The notes: a model not told the origin generated them from the sequence alone. A DNA stretch of 64,000 bases from Azorinus chamasolen (GCA_963576725.1 OY755244.1:79793620-79857619); one strand, 5' to 3'; shown: positions 10,583 to 20,769, counted from the first letter of the stretch. Numbers and translations are program-made.

Positions 10583-10832
10583 TCCCCCCCCCCCCCCGAT
10601 CAGATCGCGGGGTATTGTTTTTGCCCTGTCTGTCTGTCTGTTTGTTTGTCAGCATCTTTAACATTGATTATAACTTTTGAGCCAGTACAGACAGAGACTT
10701 GATATTTGGCATGCATGTGTATCTCATGAAGCTGCACATTTTTAGGAGGGACATGTCATGGTCAAGGTCATCCTTCAGGGTCAAAGTTCAAATTGATCGG
10801 GGGCATAGTGTTTCACGTACACATCTTGTTTT
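10583..10832 (+). repeat. Dispersed repeat of molluscan type
   Basis: Starts with a C-run and CCCCCGATCAGATCG and closes with GATCGGGGGCATAGTG and ACACATCTTGTT, so the ends are partly inverted. The interior has GGTCAAGGTCATCCTTCAGG and further GGTCA-like half sites. I recall similar sequence as abundant in bivalve and gastropod genomes. Its transposon class is unknown to me. Confidence 0.55.
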
Positions 10833-10835
10833 TTA

Positions 10836-11435
10836 ATAAAAAGTCGTGTTTGAATCGAAATAATAAATTCGTAGCTGTGCATTATCGCACATTAGATCAC
10901 AGTTAGGACTTGAGACGTGGAGTTATCAGACCACGAGACCTTTATAAAACGACGTTACCAATAGGAACAGCTCAGTAATGTTTAGGATTTGTTGCGAATA
11001 GCCAATTTGCACACATGATATTAAACGAGGCTTGGAAAATGTCATTAAGCGAGCCTCTGGACTGACAGAGAAATAAACACAGCACGAATTAAAGCCAAAA
11101 CTGGTGAAAGCACAAAGAGATACATATTAAGTCATAAAAGGTGAGCTAAAACTACTTGAACATGTGCAAATAGTTGGAAAAATAAAAATTAAACTTCAGA
11201 CAGACGAAAACCAAATAAATGCCAATCTTTTAAAGTACAGAATTTGTGCAAAAGTTTATATCTGTTAGTGTGTATAAAATAATTGTGTCTATAGTTCAAA
11301 AGTGATTGCCGCTGCGTTTTTCTGAAACACAATCTTAATCCCAATCCATTGGGAAACAGAGATCATAAAGTAACGCGTATTTGTCCTTGCAGCATCTGTT
11401 AGTGCCATTGTGAAATTTTAGAGTTTAGCGCAAAT
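10836..11435. other. No recognisable feature
   Basis: No coding frame or known repeat. Confidence 0.5.
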
Positions 11436-11437
11436 TA

Positions 11438-11846
11438 CAGTAGAGTCTCACTAATACGATCGCATAATTTATTAACCCATTTGCTCCCAGTGGATTCGTC
11501 CATGTTTATATATTGGATTAGTCCATTTTTTTTTATCTAAGTGGTGCCTGGCTTAAATTTTCAATTCCGTTTCGTTTTATATTGAAATTCCTATCAGGAA
11601 ACAGTGTAGACTCTAATCAGACGCCGCATTTTGCGGCGTCTGATCAGAGTCTACACTGTTTGCCTAGTTCCCATATATGGGATCGTGGGGCAAATGGGTT
11701 AATATAAGGGTCTGTAGAAACAGGTGGTTCTTTAATGCAGGGAAACAAGTAATGCAGAAACTCCAATGGAAGCTTTGATCCAGCATTAAGCTACATCTGT
11801 TTTAAATACCCAGAATTGAGTGGTCATATTAACGAGATTTTACAGT
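11438..11846. mobile_element. TA-2-like MITE interrupted by TTAA-8
   Basis: CAGTAGAGTCTCACTAATACG at the left and CATATTAACGAGATTTTAC at the right, with the TA module (AACAGGTGGTTCTTTAATGC, CATTAAGCTACATCTG) between. TTAA-8 sits in it at 11476-11698. Confidence 0.65.
11476..11698 (+). mobile_element. TTAA-8 MITE, complete
   Basis: TTAA at 11472-11475 and 11699-11702. Ends CCCATTTGCTCCCAG and GGGGCAAATGGG. The core hairpin has arms AATCAGACGCCGCA/TGCGGCGTCTGAT and outer stem GTGTAGACTCT. It is the only copy in the window. Confidence 0.8.
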
Positions 11847-11855
11847 AGAAAAATA

Positions 11856-12077
11856 CAGTAAACCCCCTCTAAACCGGAATTCTAGTAAAGAAAAAATAGA
11901 TACTTTTAGGCAGGTGGCTGCTTAATGCAGGGTGATTATGCAGTTTCTGCTATGGTCCAAACTCCCATTTTCATGTATTTTTATAACAGTTACCTTGTTC
12001 ATATGCCCTTGTAAGAACCCATCTAATTAATATTCATTACGTCATTATTTTAATGAATATTGGTGAGGTATGGGATT
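11856..12077. mobile_element. Chimeric MITE: TA-4 left half joined to TTAA-1 right part
   Basis: TA at 11854-11855, CAGTAAACCCCCTCTAAACC to CTTAATGCAGGGTGATTATG. The sequence then becomes inverted TTAA-1 (CAGTTTCTGCTATGG, CTAATTAATATTCATTACG) ending ATGGG before ATTAAG. It is an independent second case of the pairing at 2308. A G-run follows at about 12102-12118. Confidence 0.65.
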
Positions 12078-12288
12078 AAGCAGGCAACGTGTTTTGAAGC
12101 TAGGGGGGGGGGGGGGGGAGAATTAACTATTCGATCAAATTGATGAATTAAAACTCTGCTGGGAAAAGAGGTTTAAGAAATACCTGCTTATTTTTGTAAA
12201 TCTTGAGATCGCCCACACGTTTCTGTGATAAAAAAAGGCATTTAACTTCAAAATCGAAATAATTTGTAATATAATCAAATTAGATCTA

Positions 12289-12374
12289 CAGTAGAACCTG
12301 TTCTAAGCGGTCATTCATTTATTGAACATAGGAGTCTTATAAAGCAGGTGGTTGCTTAATGCAGGGCAGAATAA
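12289..12374 (+). mobile_element. TA-3 MITE left half
   Basis: TA at 12287-12288, CAGTAGAACCTGTTCTAAGC to GCAGGTGGTTGCTTAATGCA. It stops inside the core. Its probable other half is at 13566-13668. Confidence 0.65.
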
Positions 12375-12380
12375 TAGAAT

Positions 12381-12521
12381 CAAGCATGGGTTTTGTTAAA
12401 GACGGGGGTTTCTATACCCGAGGTTGGTCTGTTCCAGTCGGAAACGAGCTTTAGCGAGTTTCCGATAGGAACAGACCAACCGAGGGTATAGAACCCCCGG
12501 CTTTAACAAATCCCATGCTTG
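12381..12521. repeat. Long hairpin HP-3a
   Basis: Inverted repeat with arms of about 60 nt: CAAGCATGGGTTTTGTTAAA pairs with TTTAACAAATCCCATGCTTG, continuing through GAGGTTGGTCTGTTCC/GGAACAGACCAACCG and CGGAAAC/GTTTCCG. The loop is about 12 nt. It is unlike the MITE cores elsewhere in the window. Confidence 0.8.
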
Positions 12522-13073
12522 ATTATTTTTCTCGCTGAAATACGCCCTAAAACCAAGAAAATTAACGAATTTTGTGAAGTACTGCTTTACATTGCGTAAT
12601 ACGACTTCCATATCTAATAGCAACAGACCGCAGCATAACTTTAGGCGTGACACCAAATTCTTGCATAAAACATGCTGTTGTAGTCCCGCTAGACCATGTA
12701 TTAACAAGGCGATTCTCGTGCTCACGCGCTGTTGTTGACCGGTTTTAATTATACCTATTACGGGCCTAAGGTAAACAATGGACGCGAATGTTACAGCGTT
12801 TTGGCCTAAGCTAGGTGAACGCCGGGGTGTGAGTATTTCAAGGAGCACCGACAATGAACTGTTTTTAGTGATAGACATATTGAATGAAATTCCGTGTAAA
12901 CGGTATTTTATACAATCATGAATTGACGTCGAAAAGAAAACAGTGGCCCGGAAACAGCATAAATCGACGAAGTGTCAAAGAAGTGTATAGTTTTGCTGCC
13001 GTTGTTTTGCTTGTATTTTGAAGAATTAAATTGATGCAGGAGAGCAGAACATTGGTTTTATGCAAGAATAGCG
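12522..13073. other. Unclassified spacer between two long hairpins
   Basis: An open minus-strand frame of 160 codons spans 12396-12878, but it runs through HP-3a and shows no recognisable domain. I do not call it a gene. Confidence 0.4.
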
Positions 13074-13210
13074 TTAATACACGTTTGTTTTCGGGCAATA
13101 ACATCTGCAGTGTCCCTCGGGAATGTTCTTGCCCTCGCACTTCGGGCTCGGGCCAACAACAGTCCCTCGGGACACTGCAGATGTTATTGCCCGAAAAAAC
13201 GTGTATTAAC
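13074..13210. repeat. Long hairpin HP-3b
   Basis: GTTAATACACGTTTGTTTTC with GGGCAATAACATCTGCAGTG and GTCCCTCGGGA is mirrored by its inverted copy ending GTGTATTAAC. The arms are about 50 nt around a GC-rich middle with CTCGCACTTCGGGCTCGG. Confidence 0.8.
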
Positions 13211-13565
13211 CCTCTAATGACGTCATTTGTTATGACAACCACAAACGTTACGTTTTGGCGTAAATATAAAAGACTGAGTGACTACAAAACAACGTCTTCG
13301 GTTAATTAAATAGGCTTTTAAAGTGTTTATATGATAAATAGAATTTCATATTCGTGCTAATTACTTATATTAATTTCAATTCATAAGGTTGTTGCCTATA
13401 GAAATGTTGGTATAATTCTGTAAGAAGTCCTTCCCTTGTATTGATTTTACCCAATCGCGCGTATGAATACACTAGTCACGGGGTGTTCCAGATAAGGATT
13501 TCTAGTACGGCTATTTTTAGTAACTCAGCTTATCTAGCACGACTGAGAAGCGAGAAGTAGTGCAG

Positions 13566-13668
13566 TAGGAGCTTTCTGCATTACTTTTGACCTACATTAA
13601 GCTACCATCGGCCTTGCAGACCCACAATTATACGTCTTTTTAATTTCCGCTTAAGACATGTCTTATTG
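13566..13668 (+). mobile_element. TA-3 MITE right half
   Basis: Begins at the hairpin centre (TAGGAGCTTTCTGCATTAC) and runs to CCGCTTAAGACATGTCTTATTG, TA. It is in the same orientation as the left half at 12289-12374. Confidence 0.65.
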
Positions 13669-13865
13669 TACATGTGTCTTTTATTTCCATGCCACTTGCT
13701 TTTTTTCACCCACTGTTTAGGTATAAAATATGTCGTATACTTCAGTAATTAAACTGAAGACAACAAAAAACGTAACAATTGGGACACAATATAACAGACA
13801 GGACAAAAAATGGAACACATGGGAGCGGGGGCGTCGTCTGGGCACAAATAAGAACTTCGTCCACC

Positions 13866-14040
13866 AAGGTCGTTATCACCGTTATCATCGTCAACATCAT
13901 AATCAGCAACATCATCATCATCATCATCATCATCACCATCATAATCACCATAATAATCAACAACAACAAAAACATCATCATAATCATCATAAACAACATC
14001 AACACAAGAACAACAATACATCATTATTTATCATTATCTA
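13866..14040. repeat. CAT/AAC trinucleotide repeat
   Basis: Imperfect CAT repeats (clean block near 13910-13935) grading into CAA and ATA units. Long frames here on both strands (His-rich, Met/Ile-rich, Asp-rich) are by-products of the repeat. Confidence 0.9.
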
Positions 14041-14064
14041 CATTAAAGCACCAATGGCAGTCTA

Positions 14065-14200
14065 GATGGGGGTGATAATGTTATAATGACATATTAACGC
14101 AGACCGTTTTAGTTTTAGTCATGGCAGAAACAGTAGAAACATAGCAGTCTGATCTAGGTCTTCAACGTTTGCAAATGCATTAAAATATGTAAATAGGAAG
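14065..14200 (+). mobile_element. TTAA-1 MITE, strongly degraded
   Basis: TTATAATGACATATTAAC, CATGGCAGAAACAGTAGAA and GTTTGCAAATGCATTAAAAT remain, without a hairpin. Confidence 0.45.
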
Positions 14201-14255
14201 TAAATGTCAAGATACCAGTAAATGTATCACTATTTAACACTGTCCTTCATATTAA

Positions 14256-14481
14256 CCCTTTCCCTCATACAAACGTGTTTTTACGCATTTGCAAACAGAG
14301 TAGACCCAAATCAGCCGTCTGATCAGGGTCTACTCTGTTTGCAAATAAAATTTGATAGATCTGTTTCTTTACTTTCTAAAATGGCTACAATGTTCCACCT
14401 TCCATATTTCTTTATAACTATTTTGTTAATGAATATTCAGCAGATATTGAGATTTGGCCTAAATACAGAACAGGGAAAGGG
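14256..14481 (-). mobile_element. TTAA-2 MITE, complete
   Basis: TTAA at 14252-14255 and 14482-14485. Ends CCCTTTCCCTCATACAAACG and CAGAACAGGGAAAGGG. The hairpin tip has been shortened to CAGCCGTCTGATC. First member of a three-element chain. Confidence 0.85.
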
Positions 14482-14485
14482 TTAA

Positions 14486-14710
14486 CGCCTTTTCACGAAT
14501 TTACAAACAGAGTAGACCCAGATCAGACGGCTCATGTAGGAACCGTCTGATCAGGGTCTGTTCTGTTTGCTTTTGACATGATATAGATAATCTGATTCTA
14601 CAGTTTTTGTCAAAATAAAACATTCGCTTGTGATGTTTCCATTATAAAAAGAAATCAGCTAATAAATATCCATGATGCCATTTTTACATGAATATTGAAC
14701 AGGGAAAGGG
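14486..14710 (-). mobile_element. TTAA-1 MITE
   Basis: Directly follows the TTAA of the previous element but lacks the first 15-20 bp (starts CGCCTTTTCACG). The core is complete, with CTCATGTAGGAA at the centre. Ends AGGGAAAGGG at TTAA 14711-14714. Confidence 0.8.
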
Positions 14711-14714
14711 TTAA

Positions 14715-14953
14715 CCCTTTCGGCGCCAAATTTCTAATTGTTGTCTGCAATTCAAGTTTGTTAAATCATTCAGTAAAATAAGGAAATGATATAAATAAAT
14801 GCAAATTTCAAAGGAATGAAGCATATATATAGAAATAAAGATTGAGACAAATAGTGCAGTCCCTGATCAGACGCCGGCTTTTTCAAGGCGGCGTCTGGTC
14901 TGGAACTGCACTATTTGTCGTGGTGCATTTATGCGACATTGGCGGTGAAAGGG
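14715..14953 (+). mobile_element. TTAA-4 MITE, complete
   Basis: TTAA 14711-14714 (shared with the previous element) and 14954-14957. Ends CCCTTTCGGCGCCAAATTTC and CATTGGCGGTGAAAGGG. Core GTCCCTGATCAGACGCCGGC with opposite arm GGCGTCTGGTCTGGAAC. Reference copy for the family. Confidence 0.9.
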
Positions 14954-15071
14954 TTAAGGAGAACATCTGCATGTTGGACCATGGTTACTCCATAACATTG
15001 ACCGTTGTGTTTGTCTAGAGCCCTGATCATACTGAAAACATACCTTTGATTTGGTGCAATTTAACCATTTA

Positions 15072-15259
15072 CCAGACTTCCAGATAAGATGTGTAAATTA
15101 AAACATTTTCAGTAACTTCTTTATTACTCCATCAAACCCTATGGTGTGACCACTCATTAGAATCGTCTCTTCGAGACGATTCTAAAGAGTGGTCACAACA
15201 TAGGGTTTGGTGGGAGAAATAACGATTTTAGTAATATGAGTACGCACATTTATCTTTTG
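15072..15259 (-). mobile_element. HP-1 MITE
   Basis: CCAGATAAGATGTGTAAATT, a hairpin closing at CGTCTCTTCGAGACG, then TTTGGTGGGAGAAATAACGA and GAGTACGCACATTTATC. Confidence 0.75.
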
Positions 15260-15352
15260 CTCGAAGAGACGATTCTAAAAGAGTTGTCGCAACATAAATT
15301 TTGGTGGAGAAATGGCGACTTTAATATCTGAGTACGCACATTTATCTCTTGC
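15260..15352 (-). mobile_element. HP-1 right-half duplicate
   Basis: Starts at the hairpin centre (GAAGAGACGATTCT) and repeats the right half of the preceding HP-1, ending GCACATTTATCTCTTGCTCT. Confidence 0.75.
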
Positions 15353-15357
15353 TCTGC

Positions 15358-15586
15358 ATTTACTTCATGAATATGCATGTAAGAAGTAATGACATCATGA
15401 ATATTAATTAGATTTTTTTTATAATGGCGCATGGAAATGTTGACCATACTAGATAATGTAGAATCATATCTATATTATTTCATAAGCAAACAGAGCAGAC
15501 CCAGACCAGACGGCTCCTATAGGAGCCGTCTGATTTGGGTCTACTCTGTTTGCAAAGGCGTAGACAGGCGTTTTATGGAGTAAAGG
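15358..15586 (+). mobile_element. TTAA-1 MITE
   Basis: Left end truncated (TTTACTTCATGAATATGC), complete hairpin with GCTCCTATAGGAGC at 15513-15526, right end GGCGTTTTATGGAGTAAAGG and TTAA at 15587-15590. Confidence 0.85.
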
Positions 15587-15632
15587 TTAACTGAAGTAAA
15601 AAGTAAATAGAATGAAGTAAAAAGAAGGTAAA

Positions 15633-15712
15633 GTGTCAAACAGCTTGGAACTTGGTGCGATACCGGGTTACCTGTCAGTGTCTCATCTGGATCCAAACTG
15701 TTTGTACATGCA
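15633..15712. mobile_element. TTAA-6 core, decayed
   Basis: GTGTCAAACAGCTTGGA, GGTGCGATACCGGGTTACC, then CTCATCTGGATCCAAACTG. Confidence 0.55.
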
Positions 15713-15757
15713 ATTCAGCATGATAGTCGTTAACCGTTAAACCGCGGAAACCGAGTT

Positions 15758-15965
15758 CAGTAGAACCCCCCCCCTAATGCGACCACTTAATGAATAAACA
15801 TGGGTGTCTTTATAAGCAGGTGGTTGCTTAATGCAGTACAAAAGTAATGCAGAAAACTCCTCTAGGAGCTTTCTGCATTACTTTTGTCCTGCATTAAGCT
15901 ACCACCTGCATCTAGCACCCAAAATTATACCTCTTTTAGGTGGTCGCATTAGCGAGACTTAAGAT
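15758..15965. mobile_element. TA-2 MITE
   Basis: CAGTAGAACCCCCCCCCTAA to GGTGGTCGCATTAGCGAGAC with the full module and a hairpin around ACTCCTCTAGGAGC. The left flanking TA is mutated. A TTAA-type core scrap follows at 15967-16013. Confidence 0.75.
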
Positions 15966-16063
15966 ATTTGCAAACAGTGTAAACCCAGATGAAAGGGTTT
16001 GCTCTGTGCGTTATAAAGATTATTTTCTACAATGTTAAATGTTTATACACTTTTTGGGCTTAA

Positions 16064-16305
16064 CCCTTACCTGTTTCAATATTCATTTTATAAATAATGA
16101 CATCATGATTTTTTATTGGCTGAATAGTTACTATTGGAGTTTTCAAGGGTATAATTTGCTATGACAAAAAAACTGTAAAATTAGATTTATATCACGCCAA
16201 AAGCAAACAGCGCAGACTCTGATCAGACGGCGCCTATAGGAGCCGTATGATCTGACTCTTCTCTGTTTGAAAATGTGTGAAAATGCTTTTATATAAAATA
16301 AAGAG
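16064..16305 (+). mobile_element. TTAA-1 MITE, variant
   Basis: TTAA at 16060-16063 and 16306-16309. It differs from other copies in the left half (TTTTCAAGGGTATAATTTGC). Hairpin centre GCGCCTATAGGAGC. The right TTAA also starts the next element. Confidence 0.8.
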
Positions 16306-16309
16306 TTAA

Positions 16310-16508
16310 CCCTTCTCTTGCTGAATTTTAAAATACATTTCTTCTTCTTTACGCATGTCCTGTTGTATAATTACATATATCTCCACTGTGTACAAGTATG
16401 CTGTGGAGTGCACTGGTTGCACAATCAACTTGTAAATAGCAGGAGCTGTCTCATCTGGGTCTTCACTATTTACATGTCGGTATATTGACGTGAATAGCAA
16501 GCGAAGGG
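16310..16508 (+). mobile_element. TTAA-5 MITE lacking the left hairpin arm
   Basis: Starts at the shared TTAA and ends GCGAAGGG, TTAA 16509-16512. TTGTAAATAG joins directly to CAGGAGCTGTCTCATC, so the left arm is gone up to the symmetry centre, as in the copy at 8905. Confidence 0.85.
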
Positions 16509-16531
16509 TTAATTAAAATTCAGAGACGGGG

Positions 16532-16730
16532 GAGCTACAGATAAAGATGCGTACTCAAATACTAAAATCGTCATTTCTCCTCCAAACCCTATACTGTGAC
16601 CACTCTTTAGAATCATCTCTTCGAGACGATTCTAAAGAGCGGTCACAGCATAGCGTTTGGTGTAGAAATATAGGACATACTTATTATGCTTGAAAAATGA
16701 TTAAATTTACACGTCTTATCTGGAGTTCTG
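16532..16730 (+). mobile_element. HP-1 MITE, complete
   Basis: GAGCTACAGATAAAGATGCG, a hairpin closing at CATCTCTTCGAGACG, ending CGTCTTATCTGGAGTTCTG. Confidence 0.75.
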
Positions 16731-16979
16731 GGCCAGTTTTAATTATTCAGCAGGTTAAGGGGTCATGGTCAATTGCTCTACTATTTCGGTCGACGAGCAT
16801 AGTTTCACACATTTAGTGTCGCCCAGGAACTCGGCAATGGGTAAATATTAATATTTTGAATGACGTCACTGTCTAGCTTAGTGAGGAAAAAGAACAAACG
16901 CGTAGCAGAACTGGGTAAGTGGCTTATTACGACACACACGACGATGACATTTCTGAGAAAAACTTTCGACCAATCATTA

Positions 16980-17230
16980 AACACTTCAACTCATGAATGA
17001 TCGTGTAATGAATAATGCCTGCATGACTACTTATAAGCTTTAATCTTACAATAATGTCATGAATAAGAGATGTTTTGATCATGGCGGCAACGGCAGAATG
17101 AGATTTCTTTATTGTTTCAACAAGTAAACAGAGCATATCCTGATCAGACAGCTGGTACATGATCTGCCTGATCTAGGTCTGCTCTGTTGGAAAATGCGCG
17201 AAAAATGCATATCTGCGAGGTAAAGCGTTC
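16980..17230 (+). mobile_element. TTAA-1 MITE, degraded
   Basis: TCATGAATGATCGTGTAATG, GTAAACAGAGCATATCCTGA with right arm TCTAGGTCTGCTCTG, and TGCGAGGTAAAGCGTT. The hairpin tip is altered to GCTGGTACATGATCTG. Confidence 0.6.
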
Positions 17231-17519
17231 ACAGCAGCACGATACGCTCGAGTTTGAAGTGACCTACTGGTTGAGAAAGAGCAAAACTCCAAAACGGTCA
17301 GATATGAATGGAATTCCATTACAAATATTTATGTTTGTCTCTGACGCTTGTGATGACGTATTGGCAGCAGTGGCGGGTAGTTGCATCCGGCGAATTAACA
17401 AATCGCCCGTTTGAATAGTGATAATTTGTGTTTGTCTAATGCTTTAGTCTTAATGGCCTTTGTTTGCCCATCACCGATATTCCAAACCAATACAATGTGT
17501 GGTTAACCACCACTCCGCT

Positions 17520-17705
17520 ATCTATACGACCTCACTCACTTTTGCAAACAGCTTGGATCCAGATGAGACGCCGAGTAACTCGGCATCTCATCAGGATCCA
17601 AGCTGTTTGACACTCGGTCAATAGTTTCTCAAAAGCTTAATAAAACCGGAAGTCGCCAAAATTACAACCGATTAAATTGATGCAGACATTTATTTTTATC
17701 ACAGG
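17520..17705 (+). mobile_element. TTAA-6 MITE
   Basis: Perfect core CAGCTTGGATCCAGATGAGA to the opposite arm, then GACACTCGGTCAATAGTTTC, the flank also found at 36990, 40030 and 47690. The left end is unclear. Positions 17231-17519 hold nothing I recognise. Confidence 0.7.
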
Positions 17706-17848
17706 TTAAAGATTAATGTGGGCAGTGCCATTTTTCAACAAGTGGATTATCAAATTATCCAATACAAATCAAGGCCGTTCGTTAAAGAGTCCCAAGTTTT
17801 ATGCCCATTCATAAAATAAATCAAACTTGCCTCTGCATATCAGATTAA

Positions 17849-18092
17849 CCCTTTCCCTGTTGTATATTCGTGTAAGAAATAATGATGTCATGAATATTAA
17901 TAAGATTATTTTTTTTTATAATGGCATATGAACACAGGACATTTTGCCTCAGGCATAAGCTGTGGAATCAGATCTATATTACACCATAAGCAAATAGAGC
18001 AGACCCTGATCAGACGGCTCCTATAAGAGCCGTCTGATCTGGATCTACTCTGTTTGCAGATGCGTCAAAATGCGCTTACATAAGAGAAAGGG
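17849..18092 (+). mobile_element. TTAA-1 MITE, complete
   Basis: TTAA at 17845-17848 and 18093-18096. Ends CCCTTTCCCTGTTGTATATT and CATAAGAGAAAGGG. Hairpin centre CTCCTATAAGAG. Closely related to the copy at 44105-44351. Confidence 0.9.
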
Positions 18093-18499
18093 TTAAAAGC
18101 TTAACATATTAAATTAATCATAACTACTTGACTATGGGTCAATAATTGCAGTACTAAACTTGAATTAAATTATATGAATGAAAGTTAATGCAGGGCGGAT
18201 TTCTGTTTGTTTTTAGTATACCAAAGATCATTTCACAAAGAGACATGCGCGGTCTGGTTTGTGTTAATCTTAATCCGTTTCAGTTTAGTCCAGTTTTCGT
18301 TGACCACATTGCTTGACTGAAGTAGTCCTTATTTTGATAAAATCGGGCCTTACATCCGATGTCGTCATAAGACCACGCCAAGATTAATATCTTTGTTTTC
18401 TATCTGTCTGCCCCCCCCACCCCCCATCTGTCTAACAGTCTCTCTGTCAGCCTGTTTCCCTTGTCTCTCTCAACCCATTCTCAACTCAACCTATTTCTA

Positions 18500-19070
<571 letters not shown>

Positions 19071-19215
19071 TTATCTGTCTATGTGTGTATTTAAGTGATG
19101 TGCGTGTTCGTGGCAATGTATGCGTCGGTTACATAGATAACAACACGCATGACAAGAATGAAGACAAACACTTCAGCTTTTACCTACCATATAACACTGA
19201 AGCTAATCCAATGTA

Positions 19216-19430
19216 CAGTAAAAACCCTCTAATGCGACCACTTAATGAATAAACACGGATGTCTTTATAAGCAGGTGGTTGCTTAATGCAGGACAAACGT
19301 AATGAAGAAAGCTTCTCTAGGAGCTTTCTGCATTACTTTTGTCCTGCATTAAGCTACCACCTGCATCTAGCACCCAGAATTATACCTCTTTTAGGTAGTC
19401 GCATTAGTGGGGTTCTACTGTACATTTCTT
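19216..19430. mobile_element. TA-2 MITE, complete
   Basis: TA at 19214-19215 and 19431-19432. CAGTAAAAACCCTCTAATGC to GGGGTTCTACTG; hairpin around GCTTCTCTAGGAGC. Confidence 0.9.
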
Positions 19431-19524
19431 ATTACAGATCGTTTGCTTACTGTCTCTCTTGTATAGCACAGGGTGGAAAAACATATTTATGACGCCATGG
19501 AGACAATGTAAATTTATAATAATA

Positions 19525-19708
19525 CAGTAAACCCCTCTAAACCGGACGTTCAATTTAAGATAAATATCGCTCTTTGGGACAAGTGGCAGCTTAATGCAGG
19601 GTGGAAGCTCCTGAAAAGAAAGCTCCTTTAAGAGCTTGTGACTTTTAGCCTGCACTAAGCAGCCACCTGCCTAAAAGCATCTAAATCATTCTCTATTAGA
19701 ACTTTACT
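19525..19708. mobile_element. TA-4 MITE
   Basis: TA at 19523-19524, CAGTAAACCCCTCTAAACCG, GGTGGAAGCTCC in the core, CCTGCACTAAGCAGCCACC, and a decayed right end ACTTTACTA. Confidence 0.75.
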
Positions 19709-19800
19709 ATACATGTTTAACAATATGACATATTGCCGAGTTTTTTTCCGGAACCAACAAATCTTTTTTTTAAGAAATCGTAAACTACATGTAGTATTAA

Positions 19801-19940
19801 CCCTTTACCCCATGAATATTCATTTAGGAAATAAAGGCATAATGAATATTAATTAGATATACTAGCACATGGCCACAGGAGTATTTGGCCATGTCAGAAT
19901 CTACAGAAGATTCATAGCACACATAGTAGACCCTGATCAA
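19801..19940 (+). mobile_element. TTAA-1 left half
   Basis: TTAA at 19797-19800, CCCTTTACCCCATGAATATT to ACATAGTAGACCCTGATCA. The element stops in the left hairpin arm. Nothing recognised from 19941 to 20230. Confidence 0.7.
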
Positions 19941-20234
19941 CAGACACTGTTACCAATTATCAGTTTAAGAACACATATTGCACTTGATAACAACTGAAGG
20001 TGATTTAAACCAAAAGCAATATTTAAGAATTTGTAACAGACTTAAGAATTTTATCAAATTCATTTTGGTTTGAATTAGATGTTCAATGCTTAAACCGTCA
20101 TTTTCTTTTTAAAAATATAACAGAATGTCTCTAAGGTTTCAGTTTAGATAAAATTATTTCATATATCTCCTCTATATGTAAGTGTAATACCCATAATCAG
20201 TTAAGCCTGGTACATGTACTAAGTCATTACTTAG

Positions 20235-20455
20235 CCCATTACCTCATAGGCTATTTTAGATACAACCTCTTTGAATAAATCTACCGGAAAGGAACATTAA
20301 CTAGAGAAAAGGAAAATTTTAGAATTTTGTAGTTTGAAACCATTGTGATAAATAGAGCATTTGCTCCTATAGGAGCAAAATACTCTATTTATCACAATGG
20401 TTTCACAAAATGACATTTACAGAGTCGTCAAAAGTCGTCAATATGAGGGAATGGG
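20235..20455 (+). mobile_element. TTAA-3 MITE, complete
   Basis: Left flank TTAG, right TTAA (20456-20459). CCCATTACCTCATAGGC to GAGGGAATGGG, with hairpin centre GCTCCTATAGGAGC. Confidence 0.88.
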
Positions 20456-20769
20456 TTAAGAATGTTCGTGAAACTGGGGCCTGGATCCAAGCTTGCGAAT
20501 GCCAGTCAAGTTGCACTGTGACGGGATAAGGGACATTTTACCCGGCCTAATACAAACAACCGTTGTAGTGGTGTTGTTAGCATTATAACATTAATTTAGT
20601 TGTTTTATTAGCGTATTGAAATTAAATAATGCCCTTCACATAAATGCCTTCTGAATGAATAGCGACGATAGCAATACGTACACTTGTTTTACATAGTCCA
20701 TTGAGGTTGTTGCTGTCCTCGCCGCCCAGGTTCGAGAAACCAACCATTGGGACTCTAGATAGCAAACCA
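20456..20769. other. No recognisable feature
   Basis: Only a scrap of a TTAA-6 arm (CCTGGATCCAAGCTTGCGAA near 20480). Confidence 0.4.

Noticed and set aside
12396..12878. Minus-strand frame of 160 codons
   Set aside because: It runs through the long hairpin HP-3a and has no recognisable domain. Chance openness is likely.
13730..14075. His-rich, Met/Ile-rich and Asp-rich frames
   Set aside because: All come from the CAT/AAC trinucleotide tract, read in several frames on both strands.
14252..14957. CRISPR-like array of palindromic repeats
   Set aside because: Repeats are whole transposons with TTAA edges, of unequal families and spacing. The genome is eukaryotic, and no cas genes are present.
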